Assembly (NCBI GenBank): GCA_040437565.1 | Contig: JBDOQK010000005.1 | Coordinates: 744,001 to 808,000 of the forward strand | Direction: 5' to 3' | DNA: 64,000 nt | From: Albugo candida | Lineage: Eukaryota > Oomycota > Peronosporomycetes > Albuginales | Part shown: positions 57,480 through 64,000 of the stretch, piece after piece | Layout of the letters: each line of letters begins with the position of its first letter | How positions within the stretch are numbered: position 1 is the stretch's first letter | Notes under the pieces: generated by a model | The model's database searches: none | Told to the model about the DNA's origin: nothing | The model's input: the letters and a program-made list of their open reading frames with translations, nothing else | Program-made: the position numbers and the translations under genes

Positions 57480-57668
57480 CTACTTGCAAAAGTGCTCGAT
57501 ACCATAAAAGTCAAAAAGCAAGCAACTGACCTGCATAACACTAAAGTAATTCATTGGCCAAAGTGACTTGATGAAGTAATTGGACTCGAAGCACACATTT
57601 TCGCACTGAGGGTGCTGTCCAACGCAATAACTGGTGCTGATTGATCCTTTATATCGTGAGACAATCAT
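57480..57668 (-). CDS. Possible small Cys-containing gene fragment
   Basis: The minus frame reads STSYCVGQHPQCENVCFES and continues through a GT..AG intron (GTCAGTTG..AAGTAG, about 50 nt) to a basic end near 57370. An upstream start MGNNQQMDGTWVKN at 57927 could belong to it, but I could not join the exons in frame across gap 12. Weak candidate. Confidence 0.25.
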   Translation of the reverse strand: MIVSRYKGSISTSYCVGQHPQCENVCFESNYFIKSLWPMNYFSVMQVSCLLFDFYGIEHFCK

Positions 57669-57900
57669 CCGAAAGCTTCATAGTGACTAGGTTATATTTG
57701 CTAAAAAATATAGCAAGCTGTTTTTGACCCAGGTNNNNNNNNNNNNNNNNNNNNNNNNNNNNNNNNNNNNNNNNNNNNNNNNNNNNNNNNNNNNNNNNNN
57801 NNNNNNNNNNNNNNNNNNNNNNNNNNNNNNNNNNCCGAAAGCTTCATAGTGACTAGGTTATATTTGCTAAAAAATATAGCAAGCTGTTTTTGACCCAGGT
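57669..57900. other. Assembly gap 12 with 66-nt duplicated flanks
   Basis: N run 57735-57834. 57669-57734 equals 57835-57900. Unmerged overlap. Confidence 0.95.
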
Positions 57901-57956
57901 GCCATCCATCTGTTGATTATTACCCATCTTTACGTGTACAGATACAAGTACATTGT

Positions 57957-58664
57957 ATGGCCGTTGGACTTGCGAAATTTTTGATGAATGCTTTCGACTT
58001 CGATAGCGTTCTTACTGTAAAAATATGCCAAACGTCTACTTCGCTTCCAAAACTTGAAATTCGTCGACTTCGCGCTTTGACAAAGATTCCGTTGTTCATT
58101 CTGTCTGCATCTGATGCAGCGATGATTTCACATAAGCCACAGCGAGTAATGTCACCACTTCCAAGCAATAGAAAAGTGGCAAGATGGACATCTCTGGATA
58201 ATAATGACAACGGGGAAAGTTCGACTTCAAAATCTGATTTAGTGTCGATCAATGAAGCTTTAGAATCACTTGAACAAANNNNNNNNNNNNNNNNNNNNNN
58301 NNNNNNNNNNNNNNNNNNNNNNNNNNNNNNNNNNNNNNNNNNNNNNNNNNNNNNNNNNNNNNNNNNNNNNNNNNNNNNCATTCTGTCTGCATCTGATGCA
58401 GCGATGATTTCACATAAGCCACAGCGAGTAATGTCACCACTTCCAAGCAATAGAAAAGTGGCAAGATGGACATCTCTGGATAATAATGACAACGGGGAAA
58501 GTTCGACTTCAAAATCTGATTTAGTGTCGATCAATGAAGCTTTAGAATCACTTGAACAAACTCTATCCAGAGCCAATTGGGAGTTATATGGCATGAAGCA
58601 AGCTTTGTTGAGTTCGGTTCGCAGCGGCAATCGTGGCAGTGAGAAGAATCTTATTTTGGATTGA
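57957..58664 (+). CDS. Hypothetical protein with short C-terminal helix
   Basis: After removing the duplicated part at gap 13 the plus frame gives about 140 residues. The N-terminal segment MAVGLAKFLMNAFDF is hydrophobic, the middle is polar (PQRVMSPLPSNRKVARW), and the C-terminal helix is INEALESLEQTLSRANWELY. An antisense frame (58630-57920) is also open throughout, so the coding strand is not certain. I prefer plus because of the helical, charge-patterned C-terminus. Confidence 0.4.
   Translation: MAVGLAKFLMNAFDFDSVLTVKICQTSTSLPKLEIRRLRALTKIPLFILSASDAAMISHKPQRVMSPLPSNRKVARWTSLDNNDNGESSTSKSDLVSINEALESLEQXXXXXXXXXXXXXXXXXXXXXXXXXXXXXXXXXXILSASDAAMISHKPQRVMSPLPSNRKVARWTSLDNNDNGESSTSKSDLVSINEALESLEQTLSRANWELYGMKQALLSSVRSGNRGSEKNLILD
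58097..58560. other. Assembly gap 13 with 182-nt duplicated flanks
   Basis: N run 58279-58378. 58097-58278 equals 58379-58560. Unmerged overlap. Confidence 0.95.
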
Positions 58665-58673
58665 ATAAACGTG

Positions 58674-58904
58674 ATGTTACGCTTACCCGTCGATTACTTA
58701 TTCTCGAAATTTTACAACTTTAAGTTGACTTTGCTCCTTTTCCGCAACTGTTGGAGCACCAAATTCGCTTCCAATTTGCATATACCCCATCGTGATCCGT
58801 ACTCATCTGGCAGATCTGGAGCTCGGCTTGTGCCTTCATTGCAGCATTTGCGCCCGATTCTCAAGCCAGAAACAGCTAGTGAGTTAGTAGAGCGTCATTT
58901 GTAG
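58674..58904 (+). CDS. Possible 76-residue protein or 3' exon
   Basis: The ATG at 58674 starts MLRLPVDYLFSKFYNF with a hydrophobic N-terminus. The end GARLVPSLQHLRPILKPETA is amphipathic. It follows the previous stop by about 10 nt and may be a separate gene or a further exon of that gene. No family recognised. Confidence 0.3.
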   Translation: MLRLPVDYLFSKFYNFKLTLLLFRNCWSTKFASNLHIPHRDPYSSGRSGARLVPSLQHLRPILKPETASELVERHL

Positions 58905-59082
58905 CCTACAAAGTGCGCTACAATATGCCTGTAAGCAATTAAATGCTCAGCGCATTACGCCTATAACGTACGCTTTTAAAGAATACGTTCAGTTTACAAT
59001 GATAATGAGACGCGTCAGTTTCTCGATAACTTCGGAGAGGCGATATTGAGTTACAGTTTACCGTCGTATTCAACTTTCTATG

Positions 59083-59102
59083 CTCCTACAATTGTGTAGG
59101 AG
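59083..59102. repeat. Short perfect inverted repeat
   Basis: CTCCTACA and TGTAGGAG (8-bp stem) around a 4-nt loop. Confidence 0.6.
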
Positions 59103-59250
59103 TCGTTTGTCATTGCATACTGAAAAGTAAGCTCCGCTATTTGTGTGCGATCAGCGGGCGCGACTATCTTCCATGCTGAGGCTAATGTGCCCGCAAAAGG
59201 ATGCAACAACAAGGGCACAAGGATATGAGAAGGATAGATAGAGCTTTTTT

Positions 59251-59266
59251 ATGCTGTATGCAGCAT
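59251..59266. repeat. Short perfect inverted repeat
   Basis: ATGCTG and CAGCAT (6-bp stem) around TATG, just after a T6 run. Confidence 0.5.
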
Positions 59267-59650
59267 ATATAATAATCGCCCGGGTCTATCGATTACAATT
59301 TTCGTCCGCTCTCAACGCCTTTAGATTTTGGCCAAGGCAAACACATACTCGTCACAATTGGATCACATGCACAAGTGTTTCAATGCGATGACATACCTTA
59401 TGGCAGATCCCACAAATTCAAGCTTTTGATCGTGCTTTACGATNNNNNNNNNNNNNNNNNNNNNNNNNNNNNNNNNNNNNNNNNNNNNNNNNNNNNNNNN
59501 NNNNNNNNNNNNNNNNNNNNNNNNNNNNNNNNNNNNNNNNNNNCTCAACGCCTTTAGATTTTGGCCAAGGCAAACACATACTCGTCACAATTGGATCACA
59601 TGCACAAGTGTTTCAATGCGATGACATACCTTATGGCAGATCCCACAAAT

Positions 59651-60174
59651 TCAAGCTTTTGATCGTGCTTTACGATTGTACAGAAGGCATGTCTTCAAAT
59701 CAAAACACCAAAACCGTTCAAAATATTTTCCATGAGCAGGTCCATTGATCATACAAAGTCCGAGCGGACATCGAAGTGAAAAGAGTGTGCATGTGGTATC
59801 GACGCCGTCTGCAATTTCGTCATATGAACCATCGACTTGTTGAATCGAAGCTTTTCTACCAAAGTGATCATTGACACTAAACTTTTTGCTTATAACGTAG
59901 AATCGAAGGATTTTCTTCACATCGAATTTCGATGATAGCCACGCCTTCTGACTTACTGCATTCAAATTAAGCGAAATTCACGGAGAACCTTTTCGTGTGA
60001 CCGGGTATTGATCGCCGTATAAGTATAATTGATGTCATCAATCCGTTGACACCAATGAACGTTCCGGTCGACCAGCAATGTCCTCTTCATCAAATCTTGA
60101 CGTCGAAACATCGCAATCAAAGCTACAGTGAGCAGAATTATTATGTAGATTTTGCGAATTAGGATATATTCCAA
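59651..60174 (-). CDS. Possible small secreted or anchored Cys-containing protein
   Basis: Two overlapping minus frames. The first reads KIYIIILLTVALIAMFRRQD (hydrophobic, signal-anchor-like) then VDRNVHWCQRIDD. The second reads FGRKASIQQVDGSYDEIADG then four Cys within about 30 residues (TTCTLFSLRCPLGLCM, FWCFD). The first frame has no upstream ATG before the hydrophobic part, and the join needs an unresolved intron near 59965. A secreted effector-like product is possible but unproven. Confidence 0.3.
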
Positions 60175-63100
60175 TCAAAACGCACACGAAGAGTTGATTA
60201 GTCGAACAAGATAAGCTTTAAACTTTACACGACTTCTTTCCTCTATCTAAAGAATAGATCCAATTGTTCTGATCGACAGAACTTTTATTGATTGCTAATT
60301 AAGTCGATTGTCAATTGAGCGTTAACATTCTACTGATGGCAATCTGTGTGCACTTTGAGACCGCACGCAATCCAGCTGACGATAAGGTGTTCAAGTGGAG
60401 GTCCTGTATGAGATGAAGAAGTTATGGTTCATTGAGGTACCTTCTTGCACGAGATACACTCGTCCCACACTTGTGACAATCTAAATTTCTACATGGAAGG
60501 ATTACACACGAAGGGAAAACAATCCAATGCTGACGCTTTTCGTCAATCACGTTAAATTCCCTTGAGCCAGTTTCAATGTGTACAATGCGACACTATCTGT
60601 TCGATTGCATCAGATAACTCACAGAATCACATTTATCTCAATCGCTTTTGTAATAATAACCATTTTCAAGAACTGACTACTTCTTCTTCTATTGTCTTCG
60701 TTGCCACCATATTCCAAACCTTTTCCAGCATCACTATGCGACGACAAACGACTCACAAACCAGCGCTGTCGTCAGATGGCGCCCTGCATCAGACGATCGT
60801 GTGGTTCTCTTTGTAATATATGTCGAGTAAAATCGCATGCAGCAGGCGACACAAGTGTTGGGACACATATCGGACGCTCGATGATCTGCTTCGCAGTCTT
60901 ATTCCGATCCTACTGTTCGAGGAGAAATCTCAATTTCCATAAGAGTACAACTGGACATGTGAACGTACACGATCAAACACTGATAGAAAATCGGGCCAAC
61001 TGAGGACAATATCGCGTTTGTGTATTACGAATGCAGAAAGTCAAAAGAGTCTGATTGTGACAGCTATCTTGTCCAACACACAGATGTATACTTCGTTTAC
61101 GAGGTCAAATCAACAACAGGCGGATATGTTTGTATGCGCCAGGTACGTTTTGAAGCGTGTAAGAGTTGCTCAATCAACAGACATCCTGGAAGACTCTTCC
61201 GAGTAATCATATAGTGAACAGCTGATTTGGACTGTGGAACATAAAGTCCGATTGATATAGAAATCTTCATAAGGCTTTAACGATGTGCACTGGCTAAGTT
61301 ATCAGATGCACGTGCTGCGAACACCAAGTCCCTATGTTAAGTGCTACGGTTCAAGTAATAATTGCTTTATGATAAAATGACGTACAGGCGGTTCTTCACT
61401 GATGACACTCCATTTTCTCAATTACAATTCGCATGAATTCTTCCTCATGAATGCAGTTGTTTAACATTGCACGCCGTTTATACCAAAACTGAGAGCCTTT
61501 TGCCAATACAGCGCATTTTGCCATTTATTCAATATATTGCGCAAACCGAACGCGTTTCTCACATGTCATATGAGTAGCTCGAAGGAGCGAGCAGTTCATA
61601 TATCCGAATTCCAAGTTCATAAAAGGGTAGAAGCTCAGTTGATGTTGAACATTCTTAACAAACATCAGTCGACTTTTGCTTTCAACTCCTGAAGGCAGGC
61701 TTCACATCGTATACGATTCAAACATATCTGCTTCTTGTTTTAATTGTGAGATAGTGGCGCGGTCTTCAGCGGTAGCGAAGTCATGCCTGCAGCTCGTGTG
61801 AAGCCTCTGTAAGAGTTTGAACGTGATCTATTAGCTGTCCCCGAGACGGAGTGAACAACCCACACCAATATTGTGCTATCTGAAGTGCTAGTAACACTCC
61901 GACGATTCTAAAGTGCCCTCCCGATTTGCATTCTGAGACTGAATCGATTTGACGGTACCCCCCGAAGCATAACTCATCATCACCATCCATCAAACGATCA
62001 TATCGTCACAAGTCCAGCAAGGTTGTGAAGTGGATCCAAAAAAGCAATGGCGTTTGTTCAGTTCGATTTCTTTGTGCAGATGCTTCTCCTTCGCCCGAAC
62101 ATCCGCAGCAAATTCGAATTGAGGGATATCGTTCAAAATATAGTAATATAATCGCATCTCTTGCTATAGCTTTCTTCACAGGAAACATCATTAAATACCC
62201 AAATACCACACTCATTGATTTGAAGGGTAGGAGAGCGTTGATCCTGGCATTCGGATAGAACGTGCATAAGACTTCAGAATCGTATGCTCGACAAAAAAGT
62301 GGATAGTAGCAAGTACAAAAATTGATTTCGTCATCACCCATCTCCAACCCAGCCATCGGATGTGCTGCAAATTATGTCGGCTTATTCTAAGAGATATTCT
62401 AAACTTTTTTCATATGATAGATCAGAACTCAAGAATTCTTAGAACATTCAACGTCGCAATTGTACGTGTTATAGCGAATTTAATTCATATGGGCATGCTG
62501 CATCCGCGTGACTACATTTCCACAGCATATATTTTTGAAAAATGGAGCGAACAGTCGGATGATTTTTTCTTTTATTGGATCGACAATAATCGAAAGGAGT
62601 TAGTAGCATGATTCTCAGTCTGACTTGTACGAGAGCTCTCTCGGCCCTATAATCAGGATGATGATTTGAGAACTCTCTATTAGGAAGAATAGAACGAAAG
62701 ACTTTGTGGCAATTCATCTATCCTTTCATCTTTGGTCTGAACGGACATCCTCATCGAATTATCTACATTTATGTAGCGTCGATCTTGATGACTCAGATTC
62801 TTTGAAAAAGGCTAAAATTGCGCATTCATATCGACTTTGATGAAGTAACGTTTGATATCTTGAAGATTTCAAGTTTATTTGAGCGGAAGTGCCCGACCTG
62901 CACGACACTATACCTTCTTCTACATTCCAGAACTTCTCGCTAGACGAGTTGGTACATAGCGAGTCGAGTGAGCGAAAGAAAAGACATGCTTTTTTGGTTT
63001 ACCTTGCCACACGATGAGAATTACGACATGAGTTTTTTAAGAAATTTTGTAGAATAACTTTGACATTGCTAGCATGCTCTTGCTTGACAAAGCGCTCCAT

Positions 63101-63192
63101 ATTCCTATCGAATCGTTTCAAGTCTTACATCGACCGTGGTCGATCGAACACGCTTCCCTTAAAGCAGTCGCGTATATTAGCGCGCGAAAGTC
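60175..63192. other. 3-kb gene-poor region with only short ORFs
   Basis: Short open frames at 60562-60816, 60692-61003, 61020-61214, 61781-61993, 62006-62356 and 62360-62611 have no consistent start, splice pattern or family. The most protein-like is an exon-sized frame at about 60986-61206 (VYYECRKSKESDCDSYL, then CMRQVRFEACKSC) preceded by a possible AG acceptor. I cannot support a complete gene here. Confidence 0.4.
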
Positions 63193-64000
63193 TTACGGCA
63201 CGAAATCTCTCGCAGCGTAGAGCGCCTTTACCAACGCAAGTACTGGTTGCGATTCGAAGCATTCTGTCTTTTGCTCTTTTAAGAATATAATTTCTTGTTT
63301 TAAAACATTTCCTGCAATTTCTGTTGTACGATCAGCTGTTTTTCTAGTGGTAGCCTTGATATCATATTCAGGATCAAAGCAATTGACGGTTCTTGAGATC
63401 TTCACAAAAATAGATTCAGCTCGTATCAGCAAGCTAATGAATGGAGCAATATACCGTATAAACGTGTTGTAGTAAACAGTGGTGAAGAGTGCTGTGATGA
63501 ACTGACAATCCATGCGGTCCATTACACCACCATGTCCCGGTATCACAGAGTCGAAATCCTACCGAATATCTGTAAAAAATATTGCTTTATCAACCAAATG
63601 TCACGAGGTACCTTTAGTTTGTATGTTCTTTTGATGGCGGAAGCATAGAAGCCACCGAATGGTGCAATGAGGGATGTAAATATCGAAAATACGATGGAAT
63701 GTAGCTACGAAACAAGAGATCTGGTTACATATTCCGAAATCTTCGTGCGTCTAATTACCTGAATAGGCATGAGCGTGATGGTTTCTTTTCCTAAATAATA
63801 TGCCACAAGCGATGGCAAGTGGTAATCTGCTGCTATGAATACCGGATTGGGGTGGCACGACAAGTCAGCTGGAATCAGCTACANNNNNNNNNNNNNNNNN
63901 NNNNNNNNNNNNNNNNNNNNNNNNNNNNNNNNNNNNNNNNNNNNNNNNNNNNNNNNNNNNNNNNNNNNNNNNNNNNNNNNNNNAGCTAATGAATGGAGCA
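63193..64000 (-). CDS. CDS1: CDP-diacylglycerol synthase / phosphatidate cytidylyltransferase (5' end outside window)
   Basis: Makes CDP-diacylglycerol from CTP and phosphatidate in the ER membrane, feeding phosphatidylinositol and cardiolipin synthesis. Exons read from right to left: ADYHLPSLVAYYLGKETITL (near 63780-63840), then HSIVFSIFTSLIAPFGGFYA and SAIKRTYKLK (near 63620-63710), and, after an intron near 63560-63615, DFDSVIPGHGGVMDRMDCQF (near 63490-63550). KR-x-K..D..PGHGG-x-x-DR-x-D is the family signature and matches eukaryotic CDS1/CDS2. The C-terminal TM (FITALFTTVYYNTFI) and a helical tail end at 63193. Confidence 0.9.
63432..64000. other. Assembly gap 15, overlap running off the right edge
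   Basis: N run 63884-63983. The 17 bases after it (63984-64000) match 63432-63448, so the next contig probably repeats about 452 nt (63432-63883). Confidence 0.85.

Larger units (their letters stand above)
58905..59650. other. Gene-poor region with hairpins and gap 14
   Basis: No gene I can support. It contains two short inverted repeats (59083-59102, 59251-59266) and gap 14 (N run 59444-59543; 59311-59443 equals 59544-59676, 133 nt). Confidence 0.5.

Noticed and set aside
57920-58630. Minus-strand ORF through gap 13
   Set aside because: It is antisense to the plus frame I prefer; no domain or start context, and its length is inflated by the duplicated overlap.
61781-62356. Minus-strand frames with hydrophobic and Cys-rich pieces
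   Set aside because: Both strands are open over much of this stretch, the frames do not splice cleanly and neither resembles a known family.

Overview
The window reads as a nuclear contig from a compact-genome oomycete. An Albugo-like obligate parasite is my best guess. Evidence for a eukaryote is direct: almost every gene is interrupted by GT..AG introns, and those I could delimit are mostly about 45-70 nt. Families include WEE1, a Polycomb E(z) methyltransferase, MOT1/BTAF1, a lysosomal alpha-mannosidase, LIM/SH3 and PX proteins. A CCDC42-like protein and a probable DUF4795-like coiled-coil protein point to a flagellated (zoospore) stage. Moderate GC content and very short intergenic spaces fit Albugo better than Phytophthora, but that is inference. 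I recognise no transposon, virus copy, rRNA, tRNA or CRISPR.

Layout, left to right. 1-2889 (-): Kelch/EGF single-pass surface protein, running off the left edge. 3285-7544 (+): EF-hand/RCC1 protein. 7810-9944 (+): WEE1-type kinase. 10318-10548 (-): tiny spliced gene. 10697-12060 (+): fatty-acid desaturase. 12249-12974 (-): type I membrane protein. 12975-14951: gene-poor stretch with two diverged copies around a gap. 14952-16268 and 16302-19068 (-): coiled-coil protein and E(z). 19545-23380 (+): MAP3K-epsilon/Cdc7-type kinase with ARM-like tail. 23382-25769 (-): coiled-coil protein. 26013-26477 (-): small basic-tailed protein. 26885-30192 (+): alpha-mannosidase. 30230-33062 (-): multi-pass protein with a long ectodomain. 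33358-33614 (-): small acidic-tailed gene. 33636-39579 (+): methyltransferase-like protein, CCDC42-like protein and FabI-type enoyl-ACP reductase, nearly end to end. 39650-48966 (-): NMA111/HtrA-like protease, MLF protein, small mitochondrial protein and SH3-LIM-SH3 scaffold. 49223-56523 (-): MOT1 and PX protein. 56807-58904 (+): small genes. 58905-63192: gene-poor. 63193-64000 (-): CDP-diacylglycerol synthase, running off the right edge.

The assembly carries fifteen N runs of exactly 100. Twelve have the same sequence on both sides (56 to about 450 nt, identical where I compared), so they are unmerged contig overlaps rather than missing DNA. Several genes therefore look internally duplicated when they are not. 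A thirteenth (14348-14447) is flanked by copies that differ by SNPs and a 29-nt indel, which suggests two haplotypes. Only the gaps at 26607 and 49071 show no flanking duplication.

The most interesting points are: (i) an MLF gene whose last exon is a paralogue of the C-terminal half of the mitochondrial protein gene next door; (ii) an intron-bearing bacterial-style FabI with Tyr replaced by Phe at one conserved position; (iii) extreme packing, with same-strand neighbours 19-33 nt apart and one convergent pair whose stop codons are 1 nt apart; (iv) two very small spliced genes that simple ORF calling misses; and (v) unusual domain combinations (EF-hand + RCC1, SH3-LIM-SH3-zinc ribbon, Kelch-EGF-TM).
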